From Tritrichomonas musculus (taxonomy: Eukaryota > Parabasalia > Tritrichomonadida > Tritrichomonadidae), in contig JAPFFF010000011.1 in the NCBI GenBank assembly GCA_039105265.1, forward strand, positions 1,798,001 to 1,862,000: a stretch of DNA of 64,000 nucleotides. The letters run 5' to 3'. Positions 35,001 to 44,052 of this stretch are shown here, one piece after another. Numbering within the stretch: the first letter of the stretch is position 1; each line of letters starts with the position of its first letter. A program made the translations under genes and the position numbers. The notes under the pieces are model-generated. The model was not told the origin of the DNA. It made no database searches and saw only the letters and a list, made by a program, of their open reading frames with translations.

Positions 35001-35493
35001 CCCATTCATTCATTACGAACTTTAATTTATCATTCTTACTAACAATAATGCTTACGTATTGAATTACATCAAGTTTCTTCACACTCTTGTAATCATCTTT
35101 GATGTGATAATATATATTATTTCCTGTCCATCGCCCTGCGCTCGAGCTCTCTGAGTGAGAGTTGCCTCCATTTTTCTTTAGGCAGTAATCTAAACCAAAA
35201 ATCTTTCTGTCAATGAACTCAAATGGTTGCTCGTTTGGTAATGCTTTAAACTCTTCACTATCATTTTTATAACCGAAATCAATGAACCAGTAATCTATAC
35301 CATTAATTGTTTCAATACCAAAATCTTTAGGTTCATATAAGAAAATTAGTGGTGATTTATGTAGAGTAAACCCATTATCTGCAATCAATTCTTTACATCT
35401 AATTACGTTTTCTGTTCTGATATTTGTTTTATCATATATAATATCAATCATTAATTCACCTCTTAGCAATAATTCTTTAATGTTCAAGTCGTG
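32029..35493 (-). CDS. Fibre-like protein of E, distal (C-terminal) part
   Basis: This is the distal part of E's fibre gene, left of inserted element D; the frame runs on into D's terminal repeat up to 35583, which is not fibre sequence. It has a hydrophobic segment (SIIVDGVAVMGMVSVGAKVV), a low-complexity Ala stretch (NAAAATARGAAHP), then a module DLTPYYTSAQADEMFVDEDE with ELAYELDKYETK that also appears twice in D. The last 140 residues (THYCPIEAGEEITDYKIGKP onward) match the C-terminal domains of B and D. Role as attachment fibre is inferred from modular architecture. Confidence 0.65.
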   Translation of the reverse strand, partial: HDLNIKELLLRGELMIDIIYDKTNIRTENVIRCKELIADNGFTLHKSPLIFLYEPKDFGIETINGIDYWFIDFGYKNDSEEFKALPNEQPFEFIDRKIFGLDYCLKKNGGNSHSESSSAGRWTGNNIYYHIKDDYKSVKKLDVIQYVSIIVSKNDKLKFVMNEWGMANIPQALYDNMTLSFKNGDKEIHNIEITNYSIHQTDYTFEDDLCDVIRFELHDKNIADHAASGDGKLILTFTSPINSELTKSFEIKATYNGKTNQSIYSDEDLYIKAFQINKYKRIENDSNNRLRVYLREGFFYQIPEEDVKYKEGTNPFSYLFSQQAYEIIPKPEACSYLSTTHNIKTDGIVIGSNIETHSFLLNDLGNNVTLLGGEIQRIDEAEKQDRKDIEHLNSIIKVQSTLDKVSKILSIIVDGVAVMGMVSVGAKVVYNFAKSKLYRGGNAAAATARGAAHPAVDEEVMLLNSAETSEGSAAGSATSESELQYAPFDVSPLSTDFSSMSSSNESEIDPSTGFLLNEDSDSVQLYKFNKITKFANLAIFRGVMRIGDFLKIGSLQEDGITLNRIISISPGTRIRFYDDDKNEYMIKGFTTNDESTWDSNHVVLGDVLKEHLNNNYVKLTNLSEYALKSELPEPVDLTPYYTSAQADEMFVDEDELAYELDKYETKDVAEGKYALKSDIPTVLKNSELQLKPKELPSEEVLQKIMDDDDKPLSAQASMYLTNIMCNESIEATLKTCNERYALKTESDEKYRSKNDLKFGNKIILPITNGPYEPEYLNDVNYTSFVPFQEGAHLVGVTGSNVDYAFDIIFKTERTVNIRDTIAHVMETSMGSFYWEEATGVLYNYAGTYPIRVTLAEFGEEDQIALMSNVIAEEQLIKRCAIDCGPITEGTSDISIRYLKLVDNVIKLEYIIGDYALCFEIRILFYDTAGNPHNIVIVLHQRTVYFDNFKFPIYYEETVVLTSSRPLTYNFPIVGYSWTTTQELLDAKQVYSRCIMSREYLAKFKSVMYGTQSNTTITHYCPIEAGEEITDYKIGKPVYLSGHVYKYNKETKQFISSTATDSTDCICSVIMDGTWKEFVGIITRIDKENGCITFATHGDYLFYVDDANLYQIGDVILYDGRILDEDYALTLKIQQSMVGKVSGKINEHYLAVFKA
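35488..35493. repeat. Target site duplication of D, left copy (GTCGTG)
   Basis: GTCGTG stands directly left of the left terminal repeat of D, and the same six bases stand directly right of its right terminal repeat (50,184-50,189). Six-base duplications are the hallmark of Polinton integration. Confidence 0.9.
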
Positions 35494-35599
35494 AGAGAGA
35501 TAGGGGACCGGCTGAGCAGGGGATAAAAAAGGGGTATCAAAAGGGGTAGGGTTAAAATACATATTTAAATTCAAAAATAACACAACTCAAAAAACAGAA
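35494..35599. repeat. Left terminal inverted repeat of D, 106 bp
   Basis: Begins AGAGAGATAGGGGACCGG and runs 106 bases to ...AACAGAA. Its reverse complement is found at 50,078-50,183 with no difference that I could see. The AG start and CT end fit the Polinton consensus. Confidence 0.93.
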
Positions 35600-35705
35600 T
35601 AACCTTTTATGGTTTTTAATTGATCACGGACTTATCATTGATGACATTAAGAGCTTAAGTTTATATGAAGCTCATGACGGTTTTAATCAATTTGTTTGCG
35701 AGTTT

Positions 35706-36602
35706 ATGAAGAAGCGTCAAGATATATTGTCAGGAAAGGCACACGGGAAAGCTGCTAACGGCAGCCTTGCAAACGAAGTTTGTAACGAAAAGTTTTACAA
35801 GATAAGCATGAACGGATCTTACGGATATGACGGAATGAATTCAGAGAACTTCAACAAAGTCAGAATTGTTGATAAAAATAAAGCCTTTCAATTGATAGCA
35901 TCCGATACTTATCGCAATGGATGTAAATTGTCAAATGATTGTTATTTGATACAATCACAACCTCATTCATTCAAATGTAATACATGTCTTCAGGAATCAT
36001 TCTGGACATTAGACAATGCGAAATACTGGTATTTGACTTTCCTTTATGACTTTCTATACAAATGCATTGACATGAATAAGGTTCATTTTAACTCGGTCGA
36101 TACAGACAGCCTGTACATGTCAATTGCAGGAAATATGAATAAACCGATTAATCAGCTGTTTGATTACGTCATCAAAGACAAAACATTTTATGATAAACAC
36201 ATTTATAGCTTTATGCCAAATCCTGCAATCAATGATGTATATGATGAGAAAAAGATTCTCGGATGCTGTGTAGAAAAGTTCGGAGCAAATCAAGTTGCTT
36301 TATGCGCTAAATGTTATACGATTTGGTCAGATGACAAAACAATTTCACTTAAACTCAAAGGTGTTTCATTGAAGAAGAACAACATCAAATCAAGTGATTA
36401 CAAAAATGTCATTGAAAAGCAATCAGTAATGAAAGGAAAGAATATAAACCTTCAATTAAATTCACAACTGATGAGTAAAATAACTGTTATCAAAAATGCT
36501 TTAACAGCAGCACATTCAAAAATGTTAGTGTTATCGAATCAGTGTTGTTGTCCCTACATTCACGGAATGAATGCATCAAGCTATTTCATTGAGAATCATT
36601 AA
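35706..36602 (+). CDS. DNA polymerase B, partial, different lineage from A/B/E
   Basis: Contains a motif B-like SMNGSYGYDGMNSENFNKV (about residues 34-52) and motif C NSVDTDSLYMSI (about 131-142), both typical of protein-primed family B polymerases. The spacing and wording differ from the KLIMNSCYGKTIE and DTDSFMI type in A, B and E, so this is another lineage. The exonuclease part and motif A are not present in this frame; the gene is partial. It is the first gene inside the left terminal repeat of D. The downstream neighbour on the same strand is an HNH nuclease gene. Confidence 0.75.
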   Translation: MKKRQDILSGKAHGKAANGSLANEVCNEKFYKISMNGSYGYDGMNSENFNKVRIVDKNKAFQLIASDTYRNGCKLSNDCYLIQSQPHSFKCNTCLQESFWTLDNAKYWYLTFLYDFLYKCIDMNKVHFNSVDTDSLYMSIAGNMNKPINQLFDYVIKDKTFYDKHIYSFMPNPAINDVYDEKKILGCCVEKFGANQVALCAKCYTIWSDDKTISLKLKGVSLKKNNIKSSDYKNVIEKQSVMKGKNINLQLNSQLMSKITVIKNALTAAHSKMLVLSNQCCCPYIHGMNASSYFIENH

Positions 36603-36656
36603 ACAATTAATTTAATGATTTTATTTTAAAAAATCATTTTTTTATTTTTGTTATAA

Positions 36657-37334
36657 ATGAGTCAACCAACCGGGCAGACACAAATTGAAACTGTTGAAGG
36701 GACTATGTCCCCTTTTGCTTCGCAAAATGAAGCCGAATTTGAACCTTTGAAAGGTTTTGAAAGTGATTATGAGATTCAAACAACTTTCCCTTATAACATC
36801 AAGAATAAGAAAACAGGAAAAATAATAGCTGAAGGTGAATACAGACAAAATGTTTATCCGTGTGTAAGCCTAAATAACAAAAAATATTATAAACATATTC
36901 TTGTAGCAAAGCAATTTATAACTAATGATGACCCTGAACATAAAACTCAAGTCGATCATATCAATCATGATAGGAGTGATTACCATTTATCTAATCTTCG
37001 ATGGGTTTCACCGACAGAAAATCAACAAAATAAATCATCACATCTAAGTATTCAATATGAGTTTGTTGATGATATACCTGATGAAGCTATGATTATTGAT
37101 TTCTATGAAACAAAGACAGAAAGAAGAGAGTTTGAAGAAAACAAGTATTATTATTACTTTGATGAATCAAATAATGAAGACAAGTTTTATGCAAAGATTA
37201 CTGATAATATTTATAAAGTACTACACCATAATATATCAAAATCAGGTAATGAATTTGTTTTACTTCGTGATGTTGAAAATAAAACAGTCGGTGTATATAT
37301 CAATCGATTTAAACATCAACATGATTTGATTTAA
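36657..37334 (+). CDS. HNH endonuclease, homing type, 225 aa
   Basis: Residues about 80-125 carry an HNH signature: KYYKHILVAKQFI, then TQVDHINHDRSDYHLSNLRW with the His of VDHIN, Asn of SNLRW and the following TENQQNKS. This is the pattern of phage and giant-virus free-standing HNH homing nucleases (HNH_3-like). The preceding segment (GKIIAEGEYRQNVYPCVSL) fits the usual N-terminal beta hairpin. The C-terminal 100 residues are unassigned and may bind DNA. It follows D's polymerase on the same strand by about 55 bases, a favoured site for homing nucleases. Not present in A, B or E. Confidence 0.8.
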   Translation: MSQPTGQTQIETVEGTMSPFASQNEAEFEPLKGFESDYEIQTTFPYNIKNKKTGKIIAEGEYRQNVYPCVSLNNKKYYKHILVAKQFITNDDPEHKTQVDHINHDRSDYHLSNLRWVSPTENQQNKSSHLSIQYEFVDDIPDEAMIIDFYETKTERREFEENKYYYYFDESNNEDKFYAKITDNIYKVLHHNISKSGNEFVLLRDVENKTVGVYINRFKHQHDLI

Positions 37335-37456
37335 ATGATGCATAAATATGTTTTATTTTTGTTATCATTGGTTTCAATGGATGAAACACTAAAAATAATA
37401 ATCATTGAATGATTTTGATGACTGATACCTAAACTATAGGTCATTATTTCGTTTTC

Positions 37457-37502
37457 GATTGAAGGTTAAAAATATCTCTTTTTATATCCCTTTTCATTTT
37501 CA
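37457..37502 (+). repeat. Dispersed about 45-bp repeat of D, copy 1
   Basis: Begins GATTGAAGGTTAAAAATATC and continues through TCTTTTTATATCCCTTTTCATTTT. A near-identical inverted copy stands at about 38,588-38,640 and a diverged one at about 46,619-46,666. Copies 1 and 2 bracket the 354-residue gene in opposite orientation. Confidence 0.75.
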
Positions 37503-38564
37503 CTTTCTGTTAACATATTTGACGTTCTTTGACGACGTTATATTGAATCTACCTGTTTTTTCAATCATTGATGCCAGTTCATCTTGCTTCACAAACAATC
37601 CGAATGATGTTTTATACTTCTTTTGGACGTCAGATAGTGTGAATCGCTCCATGGTCGGGTAGTTCTTTGTCATAAATGAATCAATATTATATTTGTTCTC
37701 AGCCGGCTGTTCTTTGTATTCTTCATCAGCTTTTGTTTGTTCTTTCAAATCATCTCTCATATCTTGTAGCTCGCGAACACAATATTCATACTTTCGTTTA
37801 ATGGCTTCACATTTTGAACATGTTTTGACTGATTTTGAATTACATTCAGCTATCTTTCCGTTCAATTGAATAATGTTATCAATGACGTCTTGAATCAATG
37901 ACGGGTCGATTCGTAGCATCCAAACCTCATATGTGTCTGGCGGCGTATAACATCCGCATCTCATCATTTCCTTATCTTCTTCAGTCATAACATAACTCTC
38001 AGCATCATCGTTAATGCATATACATCTCATGATTGATACACATTTTGATACAAATCTTTTGTAAACCCCGTACTCAGCGCTTTTATATACGTCAGTAATG
38101 TTTTTATATATCTTATCGCACTTTTCATCTATTGTTGAATGATTGCAATGATAACCCATGAATTCAAAGTTACATTTTCTGATGAATTTCTTTATCTCAA
38201 CAGTATCTGTACGTTCTTTCTTTATTTCTTCAAAGACCGGAATCACTGGTTTTGATGAATGAAGGTCATTGATGGCTGGTATGGCTTTGAATGCGTTAAA
38301 TACATTATCCATTAAATCACTGTATCGTGGAATCTTTAACACATACTTTGAACGATTGCCATTAATCAAATCAAACAGTCGTTCAATGTCTTCTTTTGCA
38401 GATTTTGACAAAATATTATTTCTGATTTGTTTATCACTGAGGAACAAATTAAGAAGTCTGTTTGCTTGTTCAATCATTAGTTGATTTGGATTAAATGATT
38501 TGACTGATGAGGTCTCAACGATTGAAGAGCTTTCATTGTTTTGATTTGTTTGACTGACGGTCAT
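37500..38564 (-). CDS. Hypothetical D-specific protein, 354 aa
   Basis: No family is recognised. Residues 1-100 are helical and polar. The middle has many cysteines (KCNFEFMGYHCNHSTIDEKC, VSKCVSIMRCICI, RCGCYTPP, CSKCEAIKRKYEYC), which suggests one or more metal-binding sites. A helical linker (CVRELQDMRDDLKEQTK) leads to a C-terminal part with FTLSDVQKKYKTSFGLFVKQ and GRFNITSSKNVKYVNRK, which has the look of a winged-helix DNA-binding domain. Absent from B and E. It is bracketed by inverted copies of a 45-bp repeat. Confidence 0.6.
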   Translation of the reverse strand: MTVSQTNQNNESSSIVETSSVKSFNPNQLMIEQANRLLNLFLSDKQIRNNILSKSAKEDIERLFDLINGNRSKYVLKIPRYSDLMDNVFNAFKAIPAINDLHSSKPVIPVFEEIKKERTDTVEIKKFIRKCNFEFMGYHCNHSTIDEKCDKIYKNITDVYKSAEYGVYKRFVSKCVSIMRCICINDDAESYVMTEEDKEMMRCGCYTPPDTYEVWMLRIDPSLIQDVIDNIIQLNGKIAECNSKSVKTCSKCEAIKRKYEYCVRELQDMRDDLKEQTKADEEYKEQPAENKYNIDSFMTKNYPTMERFTLSDVQKKYKTSFGLFVKQDELASMIEKTGRFNITSSKNVKYVNRK

Positions 38565-38587
38565 TTTATAAAAAATAAAAAATCAAA

Positions 38588-38640
38588 ATGAAAAATAAAA
38601 AGGGATATAAAAAGAGATATTTTTAACCTTCAATTGAAAT
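38588..38640 (-). repeat. Dispersed about 45-bp repeat of D, copy 2
   Basis: On the minus strand it reads TTGAAGGTTAAAAATATCTC and on to TTTATATCCCTTTTTATTTT. It lies just upstream of the 354-residue gene and downstream of the fibre gene. Confidence 0.75.
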
Positions 38641-38686
38641 CAAAATAAAAGGCTAAAATGCTGTTCATGAATGAAAATCAATTGAT

Positions 38687-41179
38687 TTACTCTTTGAATA
38701 CAGCTAATGTTCTTTCATCAATGATGCTTGTAATGATTCCGACAGTCATTCGTTTTATTTTTGATGTTATCGCAGTTTCACCACTAAGAACTTTCAGTTT
38801 ATTGTCTTCATTATCTATAAACACCTCATCCCCGATACCATAACATGATGAATCATTAACTTTGCAAATGTAATCGCCATGACTTGCGAATGTGATACAT
38901 TTATTTTTGTCATCGATTCTGACACATATACCGACATACTCCTTCCATGTTCCTGAAGTCTTGACACTACAAATACAATCAATTGTATCATCTGCTGTTG
39001 ATGGTTTCCATTCATCACCAACATGTTTGTAAACCTTACCTGTCATATACACAGGAGAACCTATAACGAAATCACTAACAGAGTTCATTGATGATTCAAT
39101 CGGTGAGTAATGAGTGATTGTATTTGAACCGTTTGATGTTATCTTGCCAGAAACATGTAAATTTGAATCAATTGTTGTATTTCTTGCAGTACCAAACATG
39201 CTAAATGATTGAAATCTATGACCATCAACATATATAAATACTTCACCAGTATCAGCAGTTTTTGAAGACCTATACATAAAGACAGTATTATAAGTATCAT
39301 TATATCCAAATCTAAATAAAGCAAGTGTATTAGAATCAATAGAACTAAAGAAACTTGCAATATTACTTTCGGTACTATTAATTGTTAATGAACCATCATT
39401 ATTTTTTGATACATAACCCGACAAATCGACAGGTTCAGGAATTTCACTCTTCACTTGGTCAATAGCACGGGTCAATTCTGTTTTCAATGAAAAGTTATCA
39501 TTTACATATTTCACTGATGAAATCATATTATCGCTCACAGGTTGGTTGCTGATTAATGTGATAGATGCATCATAAATATTGGTTAGTGTATCATCCGTGG
39601 CTCTCAATGAGACGACACGTGTACCTACACGAATATCTATTGATTCTTCCCCGGTTGATTCATCCCCGGTTGATTTGTATATGAGATTTGCACCCTTTCG
39701 ACCAGAATATTCGTATTCGGCTTCTTCATATGATGCATCATCGGCATTTCGTTTGAACTTCACGATAATATTTTTGGTTGTTAATACCCTTCTGATATAT
39801 TCATCTGGGATTGCACAACCACTATCATTCTGTATACATTGAATTGTGAATCGTTCTGGACTTTCATCAACAACATTCGAGTCTTTGATAAATGGTGATT
39901 CGATTTGTGCTCTAATGAAATTATATGCTATAGGATTATTATTTCTATGTGCTGCAATATATGATACATATACAATTTGTCCATCATCATGACGCCATAT
40001 TATTCTATCAATGCGTTTGCCATTGCTATCATACCCGTCCAAGCAATCAAAAGTGTTAGTAGAGCCATTTGGTTTAAATATTACATCAATATGCATAATA
40101 TCATCATCTTGATTATCTCCCCAATTAACATCAAATACCAAATGAACTCCAGCATTTGGTAGCTTAGGGGTAATATATGCACCCTCAGATAATTTTGCAG
40201 GATATTCAATATTCAATTCAGTTCCGTATAAAGCGGTACTCAACGCAGATTCATTAACCAAATCTGTTGGAATTGTTGGAATCTCTGTTTTCAATGCATA
40301 CTTATCTAATTCATAAGCCAATTCATCCTCATCAACAAACTTCTCATCAGCTTGTGCACTAGTAAAATAAGCTGTCAGGTCAACATCTTTAATATCACTC
40401 TTCAATGCATATTTATCTTCGAGAAATGCAAGATTAACAACACAGTTTTTGTTTGTTTCATCATAATCTTCATTTGCAATATAACAACTTATTACATTGA
40501 TTCTGTGTTGGTTATCAAAATCATAAACAACTCCGCAACTTGAACTCATTTCTAATGTTAATGCTATATTTTGAACACCATTATTTAAAACATAATCATT
40601 ATTATTAATACTTGATATAGTGAATATTCCTTTATATTTAATATTTTCATCAGTTTTATCATATCCATCAAATAACATTCCGTATTGTTCCCATTTTTCT
40701 AAATATTGGCTTGCATTAGTATAAAGAGTCGAAAGAGTATTAATACTATTACCTTCATCATAATATAATTCTAATTCTTGATTGAAAGTAATTGTTTTAT
40801 CAATAATCTCTGGAATCTCACTTTTCAAAGCATATTTTCCTTCTGCAACTGTTTTCGTTTCATACTTATCCAATTCATAAGCCAATTCATCCTCATCAAC
40901 AAACTTCTCATCAGCTTGTGCGCTTGTATAATACGGTGTCAAATCAACAGGTTCAGGAATTTCACTCTTCAAAGCTAATTCATCATTTGTTTCTGCTAAT
41001 GTTATTGTTATCGGAAGGTATTGATATTTATCATAAATTGCTCCACTAACTTCATCCCACACTAATTCAAAATACTCCCCTTCACTTTCAAATCCTTCAG
41101 CTTCATGTTGTTTAACGTTATATTCATCATCAGCATATAATTCATTTGTCTTAAATCTGATATCAAAATCGTTCGGCAC
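38687..41179 (-). CDS. Fibre-like protein of D, main part, 830 aa
   Basis: The modules DLTPYYTSAQADEKFVDEDE plus ELAYELDKYETK and KYALKSEIPEI occur two to three times, as in E. The middle (about residues 315-600) is almost the same as residues about 1010-1290 of the B fibre protein, including GVHLVFDVNWGDNQDDDIMH. The last 140 residues (THYSPIESSMNSVSDFVIGSP onward) are the conserved C-terminal domain, here more diverged than between B and E. Attachment fibre role inferred. The neighbouring frame at 41062-41457 belongs to the same locus. Confidence 0.65.
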   Translation of the reverse strand: MPNDFDIRFKTNELYADDEYNVKQHEAEGFESEGEYFELVWDEVSGAIYDKYQYLPITITLAETNDELALKSEIPEPVDLTPYYTSAQADEKFVDEDELAYELDKYETKTVAEGKYALKSEIPEIIDKTITFNQELELYYDEGNSINTLSTLYTNASQYLEKWEQYGMLFDGYDKTDENIKYKGIFTISSINNNDYVLNNGVQNIALTLEMSSSCGVVYDFDNQHRINVISCYIANEDYDETNKNCVVNLAFLEDKYALKSDIKDVDLTAYFTSAQADEKFVDEDELAYELDKYALKTEIPTIPTDLVNESALSTALYGTELNIEYPAKLSEGAYITPKLPNAGVHLVFDVNWGDNQDDDIMHIDVIFKPNGSTNTFDCLDGYDSNGKRIDRIIWRHDDGQIVYVSYIAAHRNNNPIAYNFIRAQIESPFIKDSNVVDESPERFTIQCIQNDSGCAIPDEYIRRVLTTKNIIVKFKRNADDASYEEAEYEYSGRKGANLIYKSTGDESTGEESIDIRVGTRVVSLRATDDTLTNIYDASITLISNQPVSDNMISSVKYVNDNFSLKTELTRAIDQVKSEIPEPVDLSGYVSKNNDGSLTINSTESNIASFFSSIDSNTLALFRFGYNDTYNTVFMYRSSKTADTGEVFIYVDGHRFQSFSMFGTARNTTIDSNLHVSGKITSNGSNTITHYSPIESSMNSVSDFVIGSPVYMTGKVYKHVGDEWKPSTADDTIDCICSVKTSGTWKEYVGICVRIDDKNKCITFASHGDYICKVNDSSCYGIGDEVFIDNEDNKLKVLSGETAITSKIKRMTVGIITSIIDERTLAVFKE

Positions 41180-41457
41180 AATGCATATCCTTTCAGTGTT
41201 TCATTTATTTTTGTCGTCAACGATTCTTCATTAATCAAGTCATCAGGTATATCAGTTGATAAAGCGTAATTGTTGATGACATAATCACGCAATCCGTTAA
41301 CAGCTTCATTCAATTGTTCCTCTGTGATTCCGTGACCGTTCGATGAATCACCTTTGATAACATAATTATCGACATATCTTTTAATGTATTCGTTAATTAG
41401 TCCGTCAATAGTATTTGTTTTTGTTACGTGACCGCTCTGCTCGATCGTAAACATCAA
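41062..41457 (-). CDS. Fibre-locus reading frame of D, N-terminal type, 131 aa
   Basis: The N-terminus (MFTIEQSGHVTKTNTIDGLI) and the following VDNYVIKGDSSNGHGITEEQ and NYALSTDIPDDLINEESL segments look like the start of a fibre protein with a short coiled coil and the YALxxxIP module. It lies at the 5' end of the fibre locus of D. The start is close to the divergent gene at 41476 (18 bases apart). Confidence 0.5.
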   Translation of the reverse strand: MMFTIEQSGHVTKTNTIDGLINEYIKRYVDNYVIKGDSSNGHGITEEQLNEAVNGLRDYVINNYALSTDIPDDLINEESLTTKINETLKGYALCRTILISDLRQMNYMLMMNITLNNMKLKDLKVKGSILN

Positions 41458-41475
41458 TTTATTAGAAACTAAACA

Positions 41476-43983
41476 ATGTCAAAACAAGATAAAAATAATT
41501 CATCTGATAGCTTTGAATTAGATTTAAGTGGTAATATTGATGATGATTCTGTATTTGACAGTGAGGTATCTAAACCTGATGATGATGATTATGAACTAGA
41601 GGACCCGATAGATTATTTTAAGAACACGTTTCTCAGTACATACAAACTAGAACACCCCAATGATTTGATTAATTTGTTGTATCAAATACAAAACAATGAA
41701 TATACAGGAAGAAGTGTCGGAAAGATTCGTGAAATGAAAGTTAAGTTTCGACGATTTGTTTCATTGATGAACAAAATCAATGCAGGAATTAAAAGTAAAG
41801 GTAATCAATTCCTTAGTTTAAGAGAGTACACAACAGATAAAAAAAGTCTTGATACAATTATCAATTATTTTAATATTGTTGTCAACGATGATTTAAATTA
41901 TAGCTCTGACGGTTTTCGTTCATCACCCATCAAACCACCGCGAAAGATTCAAACACCACAAACCACCAAAGGAAGAAGAAAGAGAACAAGCATTCATGAA
42001 CCAACACCTGACAGCAGTAAACGAAGAACTCCGAGAAGAAAACGCATAACTCCGAGTGATTCTGATGAATCAATGAATACAAGTTTTTTAGAGCAAGAAG
42101 ATTCCCTTCCGTCAATATCATTCAACTTCCCGGAATTAGAAGAAGAAGAAGAAGATAACCTATCATCCTTGTTGCTGTCTCCTTACGATCAGGTAGATGA
42201 TGATATAGAATTGCTTGAGCAATTAGGCTATAACCAGCCATGGATCAAAGTACTACCAAGATGTTATGAAGCAGCAAAGAAACCACAAAACAAACTTGAT
42301 GAACAAGCGAAAGAAAACGTTGATGCATTACATCAAACACTTGAAACTATTAGAGACAAGATGAAGAGAAACATTGATATCGCCAGTGAACGAAAATCAA
42401 TTACAGGCTTATCATCATTCTTCAGAGTGTTTGACACAATCATTAATAGAAAACCTATCAAAGGCTCTGATGTCATACAACCAATCAAACCACCATCAAT
42501 CAAACCAATAACAAACAATAATAATAATAATTTTTCGAGTAATAAAATGGATGATGATACAACATTTATTGCTAACGAGGATGATGAAACAGAACTTAAT
42601 GAAACGTTTCAACAGTACAATGAACGTGTAAAGAACCCTGCCAAAAAAGTTAAGTTCGGTAAGCTTAATTCTTTCGATGAATCACGTTTTAAGAAAGGAG
42701 CAGCATTTGAGTCACCAACATCTGAAGAAGAAATTCAACGATTATTGCAACAATACAAACAAGAAATCAAAACAACAGGTAAACGTGAAAACAGAGATGC
42801 TCCGACAGTTCTTAGCAATATCGGTAAATTCGGGAACTTAGATATTCAATCACACACACAAAACAGCTCATTTTACAAACAAAACTTCCTTGATATAATC
42901 ATTAACGGAAATTACAGAGTTAAATACATTCCTTCAGCCGCTACACGAGACCAGGCAAAAGTTTATTGTCACACACATCTTGACCCGGACGGAAAACCAA
43001 AATACAGATTACTTCCAACCAACGCTAAAGACCCGTCAGGAGAGATTGAAATAACAGACCTGAACGGTGATAAAGTTGATGATATTATATTAGTTGATAA
43101 ACGAGGTGTTCCACAAATCATTAACGGATACAAGCTTGTATTTGCTTCTCCTTACAAGAAGGTTTGGAAAACAATGGTTACTACAGCAGAAGAACGAAAG
43201 AAATTACCGTTTAATGTCTGGCTTGATGAAATGTTTGAGAAAAGCAAAGAGAAAATCGATTGGAATACAGGTAAATATATTCTTCAAGACTCAAGCAAAA
43301 CACGACTCGCTCCATACATTCAATACTATTCTGATTTGAGATTAGGAAAACCAAGAGTCAGCACCAGAGCATCACCAAATTCATTCTGGAGTAGTCTCTT
43401 TTCTAAGATATGGAAGGTTTATTGGGAGATATTCAGTGAAATACATCCGTTATCAAAAGTTGTTAATTATCTTACTATATCAAATGCATTATTTGTATAT
43501 CACTTTGATAATCCCGTTAAGAAAGCAATTGAAACAGAACATATTTTGAAGCCGATGAATTACGTTGAATGGATGAATTACAGGAAAACACAAAAATCTG
43601 ATTATAACAAGAAATGTATTACTCTCATACAAGATTTCATAAACAAATCTAAAAAGACAATCGTCTTCGAAACCGGTAAATGGTCTAGAGATATTAATAA
43701 CTGGAATCCTGAGTTTAAGACCATTATCGAAAACATTAATTACTTAATTCAGAAAGTCGCACCCGCAGGTACTGATGTTAATGAAACAATAGCTTACATC
43801 AAGGTTGCTAGCCCGACAGATATTCAAACGTTAAAGGAGGTTTCAAATAATAATATCGCCGTCTGGATTGATACAGTTTACGGTAAGGGTTGCGGATATA
43901 TTGAATATAAGATTCAAATGTCTAAACAAAAGATTGAGAGACTATCAGCAGCAGAAGGATATGATATCAAAGTACCTGAATAA
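41476..43983 (+). CDS. Large conserved Polinton protein with DLNGDKVDDI motif, 835 aa
   Basis: The region around residues 505-560 (ITDLNGDKVDDIILVDKRGVPQIINGYKL) matches the calcium-loop-like motif of the proteins at 22289 and 56134. The first 300 residues are low-complexity and charged (FNFPELEEEEEDN, KRRTPRRKRI), longer than in B or E. The C-terminal 250 residues are helical and basic. In D the gene is on the plus strand directly after the divergent fibre locus, unlike B and E where it follows the ATPase. Virion role inferred from conservation. Confidence 0.6.
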   Translation: MSKQDKNNSSDSFELDLSGNIDDDSVFDSEVSKPDDDDYELEDPIDYFKNTFLSTYKLEHPNDLINLLYQIQNNEYTGRSVGKIREMKVKFRRFVSLMNKINAGIKSKGNQFLSLREYTTDKKSLDTIINYFNIVVNDDLNYSSDGFRSSPIKPPRKIQTPQTTKGRRKRTSIHEPTPDSSKRRTPRRKRITPSDSDESMNTSFLEQEDSLPSISFNFPELEEEEEDNLSSLLLSPYDQVDDDIELLEQLGYNQPWIKVLPRCYEAAKKPQNKLDEQAKENVDALHQTLETIRDKMKRNIDIASERKSITGLSSFFRVFDTIINRKPIKGSDVIQPIKPPSIKPITNNNNNNFSSNKMDDDTTFIANEDDETELNETFQQYNERVKNPAKKVKFGKLNSFDESRFKKGAAFESPTSEEEIQRLLQQYKQEIKTTGKRENRDAPTVLSNIGKFGNLDIQSHTQNSSFYKQNFLDIIINGNYRVKYIPSAATRDQAKVYCHTHLDPDGKPKYRLLPTNAKDPSGEIEITDLNGDKVDDIILVDKRGVPQIINGYKLVFASPYKKVWKTMVTTAEERKKLPFNVWLDEMFEKSKEKIDWNTGKYILQDSSKTRLAPYIQYYSDLRLGKPRVSTRASPNSFWSSLFSKIWKVYWEIFSEIHPLSKVVNYLTISNALFVYHFDNPVKKAIETEHILKPMNYVEWMNYRKTQKSDYNKKCITLIQDFINKSKKTIVFETGKWSRDINNWNPEFKTIIENINYLIQKVAPAGTDVNETIAYIKVASPTDIQTLKEVSNNNIAVWIDTVYGKGCGYIEYKIQMSKQKIERLSAAEGYDIKVPE

Positions 43984-44052
43984 ATAAAAATAAATATATG
44001 ATTATTTGATGAAGCTACCTTGAACCTCTTTTGCAAAATGATGATTTTATTT

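Noticed and set aside
36651-36848. Minus-strand frame opposite the HNH gene
   Set aside because: Shadow frame; the plus strand has a clear HNH signature.
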